A model generated the notes under the pieces. The model was not told the origin of the DNA, did no database searches, and saw only the letters and a program-made list of their open reading frames with translations. Positions 17,263-27,458 of a stretch of DNA of 27,609 nucleotides are shown piece by piece. Position 1 is the first letter of the stretch; each line of letters begins with the position of its first letter. The stretch lies in the NCBI GenBank assembly GCA_011763485.2, contig JAANSK020074464.1:1-27609 (forward strand), given 5' to 3'. This DNA is from Isoetes engelmannii. Its lineage: Eukaryota > Streptophyta > Lycopodiopsida > Isoetales > Isoetaceae. Made by a program: the position numbers and the translations under genes.

Positions 17263-18640
17263 AAAGCCTACTGGAAGGACATGGTAGAAAGTTTGAACAT
17301 GGTCGTAAAAAAGTTAGAAATTTGTTTGCAGTTCTCTATTAGCACAATCTAATTTCTTGAAATATATAAAAAACAAAAGAATGTTTACTATTTGGGCCTA
17401 AAAGTTTCCCACACTGGTTTAAATAGTATAGTGAGGTAAGTAGCCATTTATCAAACATTTACCATATTGGTGGAGTAACTACCCATTTATCAATTGTTTA
17501 CCATATGCAGCACCAAGAAGCTAATCAAAGGCATAAAGATAAGATAAGGTAGAATTTTTATGTCCACGGAGGCCCCCATGTGGCCATGAGATGGTACAGA
17601 GCAAAGGACAAAACACCATGTGGGGGGTGCTCGAACATATATATGAAACACTCACAGGCCGCAAAACAAATAAAAATGGCAAATAAAGATTATTTATTTA
17701 TCAACACATATGCAACTGGTCCAAATAAATGCATTTGTATCTAGATAAGTTCTAAGACTTTTGCAAAGATTTGGAACATGTTTTGGCAATCTGACAATCT
17801 AAAATCGCTCCACCTCTTTGGCGCAATCGAATTTTGGGCTGCTCCACCTATTCACCACAATGCTAATTTAGCAATCGAGAATGTGGATGCTCCACTGGCG
17901 ACAACAGAGAATTTTGTTGTTTTTTTTCGCTATTCGTTTTCTAACTTGGGTGGGAATCCCTAGAGGAATATTTAACATGTATTTCAAGCCAGCATCAAAC
18001 AGTAATATTCCAAGAAATCTAACCATGTCAAGAAAATATAAGGAAGCCTTGACTAATGTCTTGAGACTGTATAAGTTCTCTATGGTTAGCTTTGTTGGTC
18101 GATACAAAGGGATATGTAAAATAAGGATCATTTTTGGGTTGCTTGAAGGGCAAAGCCTAGGAATTATGTTGATGCCATTTTGGCGGACATAGATAAGCCA
18201 AAAGATAAAAGATGTCAAAACTGCACTTCTTTTTATTTCGAGCTACAAGGGCATATACTGCGAACTACCAATTACATGTGATCATTGGAGATCATGCAAT
18301 GTAGCTGATGCAGCTATGAAGGAATGGGTTCACAATCTCACGTTTCCGACCATATTTCTGTACATCATTTGACCATTTTCCTGCAGAGTTGCTTTTTTCA
18401 CGCTTCCAATTCCATTTCCCCATTCATGAAGCCAAACACAAGAAAATGCGGTGTCTCGTAGCAGTTTCAACCCTTGTACTCTTGCTCGGCCTCTATTTTC
18501 TTAGCAAGCTACGATGTAGGTGCTAAAAAAAAAAATCTCACTATTTCAGATACAACTGGTTTTCAGGTTTCTAACTTTTGGAGAATAAACAAGCCTTTCT
18601 AGGGACACATTGGAGAAGGTCAACAAAGATACTACCTGTT
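17263..18640. other. Non-coding stretch
   Basis: Open frames on both strands at 17868-18218 overlap each other and show no domain. A short duplicated motif, AGTAGCCATTTATCAA / AACTACCCATTTATCAA with ...GTTTACCATAT, occurs at about 17440-17510. No gene is supported. Confidence 0.4.
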
Positions 18641-18752
18641 TCATGAAATGTGTTTCCCTATGTTCTTCAATCTGTGTTACAACATTCATTTTTTGAATAC
18701 GCTCCCCTTGGTGTTGCAGAGTCCAAATTTATAAGATTCATTTTTTTTTTAG

Positions 18753-19297
18753 CACCAAAGAATGTGGAAACGTTCATACTGAAATGCATGTTAGATGATT
18801 TTGATGGACCTAGCAAATGCCTTCTAGAAGTAAGATATCTTCTCATTTGTCTTGGATTTAAAATGCAGCTGAAAGAACCAAATATGTGGCCTTATCATGT
18901 GTGCATAAGGAAGGTGCCATATTCATTGTCATATGTGCAGAAGGAAGGTGCCATATTCATTTCAGTAATGGATTACATTAGCTACGTATTTTTATCTTCA
19001 TCATGGTTCTTGTTTATCTTCTTTTACTCGTGTTATAACATAGGATGATTATTTAGTATCCCAAATATTTATCTTCATCATGGTTCTTGTTTATCTTCTT
19101 TTACTCGTGTTATGACATAGGATGATTATTTAGTATCCCAAATATTTATGTAAAATGTAAATAAATATTTTAAACTAACTGGCATAGTGTTTCCCTTGCA
19201 TAATCAGCTTTCTTCATGGCAGATTTGGGAAGATGAAGTAGTTGATGTGCACCAGAATAGCCTGCCTATGATGATTACTCATTACTGCACACTATAA
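18753..19297 (+). CDS. Two candidate exons of an unidentified gene
   Basis: A candidate exon at 18753-18829 follows a T-rich tract ending in TTTTAG and ends at a GTAAGA donor. It encodes PKNVETFILKCMLDDFDGPS then KCLLE. A second candidate at 19223-19297 follows a CTTCATGGCAG acceptor. It encodes IWEDEVVDVHQNSLPMM and ends with TAA. The join is in phase 0, giving CLLE-IWEDEV. Together they look like a real protein tail of about 50 residues, but I do not recognise the family. No upstream exon was identified with confidence, so this may be a gene relic. Confidence 0.35.
18994..19147. repeat. 77-bp tandem duplication
   Basis: Units 18994-19070 and 19071-19147 differ at one clear position (TTATAACATA versus TTATGACATA). 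Both begin ATCTTCATCATGGTTCTTG. They lie inside the intron proposed between the two candidate exons. A smaller duplicate (GAAGGTGCCATATTCATT) lies just upstream at about 18911 and 18942. Confidence 0.9.
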
Positions 19298-19848
19298 TTC
19301 ATTGTATGTCACTTTTGTGTCTATTGCTTAAATCTGGCAATTTTTTCTTATTCATGCACAATGATCTACAATTTTTTTAACCATAGCTTTTTTTTTTTTT
19401 TTTTTTTTTTGCCTTCAACTCTATTTCCATGTCCTTCTATCTTCTATGTAAGTAAAAATTTCAAGAGAGCAACCCACTGCGTGACAGCACCTTCTTTATA
19501 TGATTAGTTCTAAAAAGGGGAAGTTAATATCTTCATCTTTACTTGGCATGTTACATTCTCTTGTAGCTTCTGATGTTCAACTACAGACCCCTGGAATCCA
19601 AAAGGTCTTATTGTCTTCTTAGGATATCATTGAACTTGCCAAGACATCCATGCACTGCATTCTATTGCGCCATGACTACCCCCTCTACTCAAAAGTGATG
19701 ATGGAAGACATTTCCCAAACATTCTCCTTTTGCTGATCATAATTTACTAATGAGATTACTAGAAGATGCACCTATAATTGATAACTTCTGGATATAATAA
19801 GACATCAAATTCTGTACAACAAATTCCGGTCATCAAATCATCCCTGTT
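19298..19848. other. Non-coding stretch with a T23 run
   Basis: It contains 23 consecutive T residues at 19388-19410, possibly the inverted poly(A) of an old retroposed sequence, though no element body was recognised beside it. There is no coding support. Confidence 0.4.
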
Positions 19849-19991
19849 TCAAGTGCACGAAGGATCCCATGTGTCAACATTACCAGTTGCATCCTGGTAC
19901 CTGTATAAGGATAATAGGAAAAGGGAGCTTAGCAAATGTCCAAAACTTGCCAAAGGCAAGAACTTACCATGCCTCCACCCATGTAGCAACC
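19849..19991 (-). CDS. Candidate terminal exons of the serine palmitoyltransferase subunit gene
   Basis: A 24-base mini-exon at 19991-19968 has a strong acceptor (TTTTATGTTGCAG) and donor (GTAAGT). A 67-base intron separates it from an exon starting at 19900 after CCTTATACAG. Two splice models connect to the upstream gene. From a GTATGT donor at 20513 the tail would be GCYMGGGMVPGCNW, stopping at 19880. From a GTAAGC donor at 20472 the tail would be VATWVEAWYQDATGNV and onward to a TGA at 19849. Both stay in frame. The first gives a short polar tail after the membrane helix, more like the family. Transcript data would decide. Confidence 0.45.
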
Positions 19992-20468
19992 CTGCAACAT
20001 AAAAGAATTGTTTAATTAGCAAACAAATCATTATAGGCACATATGTTGGTTTCTGATAAGAGTGTATATGTGAGGATTGTTAATTGACTTGGTGATGACT
20101 TACAGATATATGTCCACCTTGAGCATTTGTGCTGACATCAATCTTATACAGAGTCCTCTCTCATTTTATTATACTGTGCTATTTGTTCAGACAAGCATAC
20201 TTGTGCATGATCATGTTTCGATATCTGAGGTTATCAGAATGTTGAACACATGAAAACCATTGCAATGGACATTCTTATCAGATTGATCTATTTGCATCTA
20301 CCCTGCTGAAAATTCCCACCCAAGGGCTTGGCTGCTGTGCCTATTTTGGTTAAATTTCCATTGTTTTCCAATCAATTGCCTGTTAATAGTCCATATCAAT
20401 ACAAGATTTAAGTTCTTAATATAGTTATTTACTTCCATGCTACAAAACAGAAAAAGGAACAGAAAGGC

Positions 20469-20882
20469 TTACCCATTAAACAGATATAACCAAAAGTAAC
20501 AGGTGACACATACGGATTTGTATGTCATGTACCATGCCAATGACAAAACAATTGAATCTGAAACTATGGTCAAAGAAAGTGAGCTTTTTTCAGATGCAAG
20601 GAAAGATTCATCGAGATAATACAGGATACTGAAAAGAAGACGTTCCCACCAATCGAGCATGTAGAGCCCAAAAGTCACATTATAAAAAAGTATCTGTGCG
20701 TTGATCCAATCATATGATCTTCTCACTAGACCGTTATGATGTTTGGATTTTTGATCCTGCAAAATGCAAGATGATAAGATAAGCCAAGCTTAAAGGAAAG
20801 AGGGTATGAAGATTCCTACCTGTAAAACATGGTGACCGTTAATAATGCCATCCCCGTTACAACAGGGATTCTGGGTCTCCAT
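20469..20882 (-). CDS. Serine palmitoyltransferase small subunit (ssSPT-like)
   Basis: This small endoplasmic reticulum membrane protein stimulates the LCB1/LCB2 serine palmitoyltransferase, which makes 3-ketosphinganine from serine and palmitoyl-CoA in the first step of sphingolipid synthesis. Exon A (20882-20820) starts at ATG and encodes METQNPCCNGDGII to VLQ. A 63-base GT-AG intron follows. Exon B (20756-20630) encodes the family signature DWINAQILFYNVTFGLYMLD followed by WWERLLF. A 72-base GT-AG intron ending TTTCAG leads to exon C from 20557. The junction rebuilds an Asn codon, giving LLF-N-SIVLSLAWYMTYKS, which restores the conserved Phe-Asn-Ser before the single membrane helix. Read through, exon C ends at TAA (20469-20471), 92 residues in all. 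Donors inside exon C may instead lead to the exons at 19849-19991. The N-terminal extension of about 40 residues is longer than in the short seed-plant proteins. A Copia remnant lies just upstream on the same strand. Confidence 0.85.
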
Positions 20883-20906
20883 AACCAAGTTTAGAATGAT
20901 CCTTTA
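20883..20906 (-). other. Probable 5' UTR exon portion
   Basis: A TTGGTTTACAG acceptor lies just upstream on the minus strand and would start an untranslated exon segment at 20906 running into the ATG at 20882. This implies a further 5' UTR intron extending into 20907 and beyond, toward the Copia remnant. Confidence 0.4.
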
Positions 20907-21254
20907 CTGTAAACCAAGAAAGTGATTCAGGTCAAAATTGTGTCAAAATTCCTGTTTCAATGACCTATCCAAGATATTTTGCTCCTTGTTGATGACTTGT
21001 TTAGTACCAGAATGGTGGTTGATTTGGGGCATCCTTAAAGGAACAGAATTGCAGGATGTATGAATCGATGTTGACAAAAACACAATGCCTGACTTATGCC
21101 TGATCGAAGATAAGCATTTAAGTAAACCTTCAGCTAAGCTTTTAGACACATGTGGTAACTTAGTCATCAGTTTAGTTTGAGCCAGCAGGGTGAAATTTCT
21201 ACATTAACACTGCCTTAAAACTGAACCCCACTGAAGAGAACAGCAGAAAATGAA
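20907..21254. other. Upstream region of the ssSPT-like gene
   Basis: A minus-strand open frame at 20943-21167 has no recognisable domain. This interval would be a 5' UTR intron and promoter of the gene at 20882 and should also have held the 3' LTR of the Copia element, which I cannot detect. Confidence 0.35.
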
Positions 21255-21261
21255 AAACTAA

Positions 21262-22031
21262 GAAAACACCATCAAACTTGGAACCGGCTAATACCTTGGT
21301 CAAGCCCTCTGCCTTTTGATTGGTAGTTCGACAGTACAGTAATTGCAGAATAGTAGTACCCGGCTGCTCTCAAATGAAACAATGTTTGGTATTCAAACTT
21401 TTCATGGGAGGATGATACCAGTAGTCTTTAGCCAAACTGGCGGAACCAGAATTGTCAACATACAAAACAGCTTTCTCAACTTCAACCCCTAAATCCTAAA
21501 GCAAATGCAGCAAACAAACCATTCCCTGTGTATCTGTACACATGGCCTAAGTTCTATAGTCTGCCCTTCTGTTTATCATAAACTTGGATCTGCTCTGACA
21601 CAGACAAAACCATGAATCTGATTGAGCAAGAAAAGATATGAATTTTGTCACGCCAACATCTCGGAGCTTGCTTCGAGTCATAGAGACTTTTCTGCAACTT
21701 ACACACAAAATCTTCCTTTCCCAATTACACAATCCCTGGTGGCTGCTCCATATACAATGCTTCTTTAAGATCACGATTAAGAAATGCACATTTCAAAATC
21801 AATTTGCTTCAATGCCAGCATTTATTAGCTGCCAATTGTAGGCAACCACAGGAGCAAACGAATAAACATAATCCACACCAAACTCCTGTAAATCCGGACA
21901 CTAACCTTACCTTGTATTTTGCGATTGTGCCGTCTGCATACCCATTTGCTGGCAATGATATTATAGTTTGCTGGTCTAGGCACAAGAATCCACGTACCTT
22001 GCTTGATAAGCATGTCAAACTGCTCTTGCAT
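21262..22031 (-). pseudogene. Copia reverse transcriptase and RNase H remnant
   Basis: The reverse transcriptase starts with MQEQFDMLIKQGTWILVPRP and SKWV (22031 downward), then loses frame through a KYKARLV-like segment. It resumes with NRDLKEALYMEQPPG- and KLQKSLYDSKQAPRCW-like readings at about 21780-21640. The RNase H part reads LYVDNSGSASLAK, LNTKHCF, then LYCRTTNQKAEGLTKVLAGS near 21480-21262, the characteristic Copia C-terminal end. Several frameshifts separate these pieces. Confidence 0.8.
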
Positions 22032-22101
22032 AGCTTGTTTCCAGTTATGCTTGCTTCTAAGTAGCAGGATCAGGAGAACAAAAGCATAATCGCAATAGGC
22101 T

Positions 22102-22374
22102 CTAGTCCATATCTTCTAGGTATAACAGGCAAATCTTCTGCCACATTGAAATAGTAGGATTAGATGGAACTGAAGACTGATTTATCTGCTGATCCTTATC
22201 AACTGAAGAATGAGGAACCGGCTCATGTTGTGAAGATGGTGTTTGTAAACAAGGTATTTGCTCAGACAAATGTTTAAGATCTGTTTGATCTTCTTGTTTA
22301 TAAATTGGTTCTTCCACAAAATCTGCACTTCTGGAAAGACTTGCTTCGTTTGAGGATTGCATCCTTTTGGACAT
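22102..22374 (-). pseudogene. Copia hinge region between integrase and reverse transcriptase
   Basis: The frame is rich in Ser, Gln, Asn and Pro (LQTPSSQHEPVPHSSVDKDQ). This is typical of the variable linker after Copia integrase. It has no enzyme motif of its own. Confidence 0.5.
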
Positions 22375-22379
22375 TAGGA

Positions 22380-23170
22380 TAAGCTGTTTTGTTTTTTCTA
22401 TAGGAATAGCACCGTAAGCTAATCATCCAATACTTGTAAATGCCCAACTTGAGGTTCTATACCATAGAAAGCTTGGTATGAAGTAGCACGCTCTACTACG
22501 AAGGTAGGTGCTTTATTTGCAAATATACGCAGTCAGCAAAGCTTCTGCCCAAAAATATAGAGGAAGCAGTTTATGGGCAAACATAGATTTAACAGGGCAA
22601 GCATAAAATTTAACAAGATTATGAAGTGTCCTATTTTTGCGTTCCGCCACACCATTTTCAGCATAAGAATATGGTACCTTCAATAGCATGATGTTGACAA
22701 TAAGGATTAAATCTAAGTATGAAATCCTGAAATTTCTAAAAGACATGATGTTTGGTGTCTAAATAAAAACCCAAGTATATCTACTATAGTCATCGACCAT
22801 CACCATAAACCAATGTGCGCTTCCCAAAGAAGATAAGGGCATATAGCAATTCTACAGTTGTTGCTCCAAAATGAGCATGATCTAAATAAGGAGCCTGAGA
22901 TTGCTTTCCTGAATGACAGGCCTCACATTCTACGGACTGAGATCTCACTCAGTTTCGGCAGTTCCTCAACTGTATTCAAACGAGCCAGCTCACCAAAAGC
23001 TCATGCTCCCATGTGACGGTATGCCACAAATATTCAGTAGTGAAGTCTGCTGCTAGACAAGCAACTCCTTGTGCCTTAGGAGTGCCATCAACTGTGTATA
23101 AGCCTGCCTTATTCATACGACCAGTAGCTTTAACTCCAGGCTCTGCAGGTTCACATATTTGAAAGGATTT
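22380..23170 (-). pseudogene. Copia GAG-pre-integrase and integrase remnant
   Basis: YSYAENGVAERKNRTL with WAEALLTA (22513-22746) is the C-terminal part of the Copia integrase core, where the Glu of the DDE triad precedes ERKNR. A further piece, VPTFVVERATSYQAFYGIEP, lies at about 22400-22510. Upstream, DYSRYTWVF (about 22775), CEACHSGKQSQAP (about 22920) and a YLWHTVTWEHE-like segment represent the central core and GAG-pre-integrase regions in different frames. Confidence 0.75.
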
Positions 23171-23321
23171 TGATTGGTAAGATAAATTTTGCCTCCACCA
23201 AAGGTAATATTTTTTCCTTGTACGTCAAACTGCGGTACAGAAAGAAGATCTGTAGAAATCTCAGGAACATGAACAACATCAATATTAAGCTGGCTTCCTT
23301 AGCATGTCGAGCAAAATGCTT

Positions 23322-23858
23322 CTACCAGCAACACAATAACAAGTCTATAAATCCTTGTTGTGTTTTAACAGTTGCAGCAATATGCAAAAACTTACTGGCA
23401 ACAGCCCTAAGCAAAATGATAATCATATCTTGCTCAGAAATATAGCCTCCAGCGCCAAGCACGTCTTCCTTCCATGTCTTCAGCTTAGAAATGCATCTTG
23501 CTACACCAGTGCACTCTTTTAATGTCAACCTAATCCATCTGTTCTTTGACAAGTGACTGTCTGCCTAAGTACATGAACCTTCTCAAAAAGTGGTGAAGAA
23601 TATGTGGCGTCTGAGTTTCTTGAACTCTATAGCTTTATCATCAACCTTTGAATCAGTGCTTGGTAACCAATCTTTCTTCAAGCCTTGCTTTACATCCATC
23701 AAAGCTAGATAAACTTCAAAAGGTTCCTTCCAAATCTGATAATTGGTACCGGATTTGGAGTCATCTTCCAAGGACCATAGAATCCCATGGCAAACACACA
23801 CTTCTGCACCTTTTTTACACCACCAAGATAATCTCAAGCAGAACCTACAGGATTTCAA
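23322..23858 (-). pseudogene. Copia gag remnant
   Basis: SGTNYQIWKEPFEVYLALMD and KQGLKKDWLPSTDSKVDDKA (23583-23858) match the N-terminal part of the Copia gag (UBN2-like) protein. RLTLKECTGVARCISKLKTW and GGYISEQDMIIILLRAVASK (23322-23552) continue it in another frame. The zinc knuckle was not seen. Confidence 0.75.
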
Positions 23859-23982
23859 CAGGAAAAAGCTCGTTGAATAGATCTTATGAAGTCGCTCCTA
23901 TTCCAGTAGGTTCCCTCAAGAAATTATCCCCTTGTAAAAAGATTATCCTAAATACATCCTTCTCTCTCCTCACAGTGAACGA

Positions 23983-23995
23983 GGCTTTGATACCA
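23983..23995 (-). other. Copia primer-binding site
   Basis: The minus strand reads TGGTATCAAAGCC, complementary to the initiator tRNA-Met 3' end with a mismatch. It lies six bases inside the LTR end at 24002, as in many plant Copia elements. Confidence 0.8.
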
Positions 23996-24001
23996 TATCA
24001 A

Positions 24002-24247
24002 TGTTAGGATGATATTGTGAGACAATATAAGACAAGAGAGCCGCTTTCGTATATCAAGTGAAGCAACGCCAATGACAATGATAAGCTATATGCAGCTATA
24101 TGGTGACACTGCACCTTAAGGTGAAGTTTCTAAAATGGAAGTTACTCTTCAGACTATTAGCAGATCATCTTGCTGGTGACTAGCGAAGTATATCTGTGGA
24201 TAAATCTTGTAATCCTTTGTTGACATTCTGTAATGTTTCCTACTCCA
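24002..24247 (-). repeat. Copia 5' LTR, probable extent
   Basis: The inner edge is clear: on the minus strand the LTR ends CATCCTAACA just before the primer-binding site spacer. The outer edge is uncertain. A TG...CA-compatible boundary (minus TGGAGTAGGAAAC) falls at 24247, giving about 246 bases. No second LTR is present for comparison. Confidence 0.5.
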
Positions 24248-25751
24248 TTTAGTCGTTTTTTTCCAGGAGCTACTTTGGTTCTTGGTGTGTTGCTGCTACA
24301 GCCTAAAAGCAAGCCCTTTATCCAGGCTTTCTCCTAGCCAAAGACTAACCTCCTCTTCGAGAACATCATTCGTTCAATGAGATTGTTGGTGTGCTGTAAG
24401 ATGTTCAAATATGCTAATTCTTGAAAAGAAGGAGAGGAATCTTTGCTAGAACTACAGTGTTCAGAGTTTAAGTTACATGATGGGACCAGGAAATATGGAT
24501 ACTTGGGAGGAGGTTTTCGTGTCCCCTAAATGGACCGCATTCTCACGGTCCTTTTCGGCACATCCAGCATGAGAAGAAATCAACCTTCTAGACGACCATA
24601 TGAGCAGGTCTTTGACTTGGTCAAACAGAAGAATCCATCCTCTTAGAAGAGGAGCTCTATGTAAGCAATTGTGTCTTCTGTTTGTGGTCCAGAATACTGC
24701 AAATCCTAAAGTTTACAAGTGATATTAGAAAAATGGGAAGATTTCCTGACATTATGGAAAAAGCTTGAGATTGCTTGGAAACTGAAATTCCAACACAGCT
24801 TACTCTCATCACAAACTTGTATAGAAGAGCTACAAAGGTCTCCTTCTAGAAGGATTTCTTCAATTGTTCAACGGAGTGCAGATAGCAGAATTACAGCACG
24901 TTTGATAACGCTATTTTCTAGAGGAACTTTGCATTTGAAATTCAAAAATAGATCATTGCTCCAACAGTAAATTCACAGAAATTTGGGGTTGAATTTGATG
25001 CTACATATCTTTGCATCTGTCTAGTTGCAGTTTTGACTTAATTTTCTTTGCGTAAACCAATATTTAGCCGTTTCCAGATCCACATTCAAGTGCACAGTTC
25101 TAAACCAATTCAATTTCTTACTTAACCTGCAATGTCAGTGTTGCGTGCAATTTGATTATCGAACATGCAAATTAGAGATCACCCGTTTGCTTATGTGACA
25201 GATCAGTTCCTTCATGCCCGAATGATTACCACGTTGACATGGTAATGTGGGCTGGGAGACACGAGGGCTGAAGATGGATGGCAAGTTTGTTCTATAAAGC
25301 TGCAGGATGCAAATTTATCAAGATCCTGAAGCAACCCAGAGGTGTCGCAAAACAAGAAAAGAGATGGCAAAGGATTTTTGCAGGACAGAATGCTTCAAAG
25401 AATGCAAAATACCCTCAAACAGTATAGACTTTACCTCCAAGGAGCCGAAAAATATGCTCCCCCAAGGCTTCCTGAAGGCCGCCTCCAGCCTGCTCTTCCA
25501 CCTTCAAGCGCTGCTCAATGCCAACGTCGATGCTTCCTTTCTTGTTCTTCTTTTTTGGAAGACATGCCCTGCCTTTCCATTGGTTTCGACAAAAAAAAAT
25601 TAAGTTAAATGATATTTGCTTTGAAGGAATAACCAAAGTATGACCCGACAGGTAGGGGGGATTTCTGGTAATTGCACATACGAGAGTCTAGGCTAAGGCT
25701 CAAATTTAACTTTTTTTTTTCTATATTGAAGGGCGTCAATTTATTCATCAT
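24248..25751. other. Intergenic, weak coding-like scraps
   Basis: Three readings look slightly protein-like but none is recognised. Plus 24498-24570 encodes MDTWEEVFVSPKWTAFSRSF. Plus 24719-24970 reads LEKWEDFLTLWKKLEIAWKL and continues. Minus about 25430-25560 reads IEQRLKVEEQAGGGLQEALG before a GTAAAG donor-like site. The last could be an exon; evidence is weak for all three. Confidence 0.25.
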
Positions 25752-25945
25752 CACATCATGATTACATTCTACTTCACTTTATTCTACAGATTACATGAAA
25801 GCCAATGCACTCTTAGACGCGATCATTCCGATTTTATGCTAGGAGCAGCACATCATGATTACATTCTACTTGACTTTATTCTACAAATCACATGGAAGCT
25901 AATGCACTCTTACACGTGATCATTCCGATTCTATGCTAGGAGCTG
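25752..25945. repeat. 97-bp tandem duplication
   Basis: Units 25752-25848 and 25849-25945 both begin CACATCATGATTACATTCTA and share CATTCCGATT and TATGCTAGGAGC. They differ at about ten positions. Confidence 0.85.
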
Positions 25946-25970
25946 CTTTACATGTGATTATCCATTACAT

Positions 25971-26294
25971 ATGGTAGGTTTAAGATCTCTACCACAGGAC
26001 CAATTGATCATACTTGAACCCATGACATCGGGGCAATGGAATCTTAAGGTCCCCATTACTAATCCGATATTGGCCAGGTTTGAACCCGTGACTTTTGTGC
26101 ATCCCTAGGGGCAAACCCTCGATTATTACGTATGGTAGGTTTAAGGTCTCTACCACAGGACCAATTGATCATACTTCAACCCACGACCTCAGGGCAATGG
26201 AATCTTAAGGTCCCCATTACTAGACCGATATTGGCCAGGTTTGAACCCGTGACTTTTGTGCATCCCCTAGGGGCAAACCCTCGATTATGTGAGA
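25971..26294. repeat. 162-bp tandem duplication with tRNA-like B boxes
   Basis: Units 25971-26132 and 26133-26294 both begin ATGGTAGGTTTAAG and end near GGGGCAAACCCTCGATTAT. On the minus strand each carries GGGTTCAAACC, close to the Pol III B-box consensus, and a GGTCCTGTGGTAGAGA segment resembling an A box. This suggests derivation from a tRNA-related SINE or from LTR/TRIM sequence. No cloverleaf is intact. Confidence 0.7.
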
Positions 26295-26454
26295 ATGGTA
26301 TGTCGGAATATACCCAGATATTCATTTTGACTGGCTTAAACCTGCTAAAGGAGGTAACTTTGTCCGTCGCCAAAAACCCTTTCGCAGAAGTTCTTGCAAA
26401 TTCCTTTCTTATTTTTGAGAGAGACTATTAGTCTAACATCCTTGCTGCAATTTG

Positions 26455-26456
<2 letters not shown>

Positions 26457-26500
<44 letters not shown>
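26457..26500 (+). repeat. (GA)22 microsatellite
   Basis: An uninterrupted dinucleotide run. Its length is likely to be polymorphic. Confidence 0.98.
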
Positions 26501-26503
<3 letters not shown>

Positions 26504-26509
26504 CTTTAT

Positions 26510-27458
26510 CTTTGTATCGCTGTTTGATTTGCTTATTCTGCAACTATGGGCATTTTCAAATTAACCCATTTTGAAAACTGTCGTGCATGTAGTTTGGAGG
26601 GTCAAAATGAGACCAGTTTGTAGCCACATTGCCCGTCGCTTTTCGAAAGTCACTAATTCAGGTTTTATTACCAAGTACTACAAAAAGTTTTTGTTCTCTA
26701 AATGGGAAATTAGTGGAAATTTTACCTTCAATTCAGTGGAAAATTTACCTTCAATTCACCATGCATTCACCCATACATCACGTTTACCACATGGAAAATT
26801 TTACGGAGAACTAGTGGGGAAACTTGGAGAATTGATAGTGAATCTTGGACTGGATTCACCATTTATTCACCTCTAATTTACTATCAGCATTTCCACTTCC
26901 ATTCTCCATATATTCACCTCAATTTTACCTTCAAGATTTCTACTTCTATTCTCCATACAATTCCAGCATATTCACCACTTCATGCTGTTTCCGAGCAATT
27001 TCTGAGCAAGAATATGTAAATTTCTGAACTAAAGTATAATTTTGAACTTGGAAGTGTCCAAGTACGTTTTTTTTAAATTATTCCAACATGTTTGCGACAT
27101 ATTATCGAAACACCATCTTATGAGCTGCTCATTCGGCACGAATCCCTTGAATAGCTTGAAACTGTGCTTTGGCCAATTTCAGCAACTTTTACACTCACTT
27201 TCCTTATCGTCTTTATTGGAGGTATATCTGGAAAAACAAAATATTATATGCAATCAACCATGAACCATTGGACAAATTTTATAAGCTTGCAACTGTTATC
27301 AACACATTCCATGCTCTCGCTTGAATAGAAACAGAATTTCAAGGTAAAAAAAATGCAACTGCTGGAGCAATCTCTAGAAGCATGGATTAAGTGAGGGTGC
27401 AAATATTTGACATAATGAATCACTAGAGAAATCCAATAAGTTCTAGACTCTAAAGATC
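26510..27458. other. Non-coding stretch
   Basis: The sequence at about 26720-26960 is enriched for TTTACCTTCAA and ATTCACC words, including a direct repeat of AAATTTACCTTCAATTCA-type segments at 26718-26760. Open frames there reflect this simple composition and are not credible genes. Confidence 0.4.

Larger units (their letters stand above)
21255..24247 (-). mobile_element. Copia-type LTR retrotransposon remnant
   Basis: On the minus strand the order is 5' LTR, primer-binding site, gag, GAG-pre-integrase/integrase, reverse transcriptase, RNase H. This is the Copia order (integrase before reverse transcriptase). All frames are broken by stops and shifts. The YVDD active-site segment was not found between the readable reverse transcriptase pieces, suggesting a deletion there. 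At about 3 kb it is shorter than a full Copia of roughly 5 kb. The 3' LTR is missing where the element meets the upstream region of the ssSPT-like gene. Confidence 0.9.

Noticed and set aside
17868-18218. Overlapping open frames on both strands
   Set aside because: Neither shows a domain or splice pattern; AT-rich chance reading is the simplest explanation.
20439-20472. Short intron between the exon C end and a TTTTGTAG at about 20440
   Set aside because: The interval would be only about 33 bases, too short for a spliceosomal intron.
21809-22018. Separate small protein on the minus strand
   Set aside because: It is another frame of the broken Copia reverse transcriptase and repeats the same ancestral segment.
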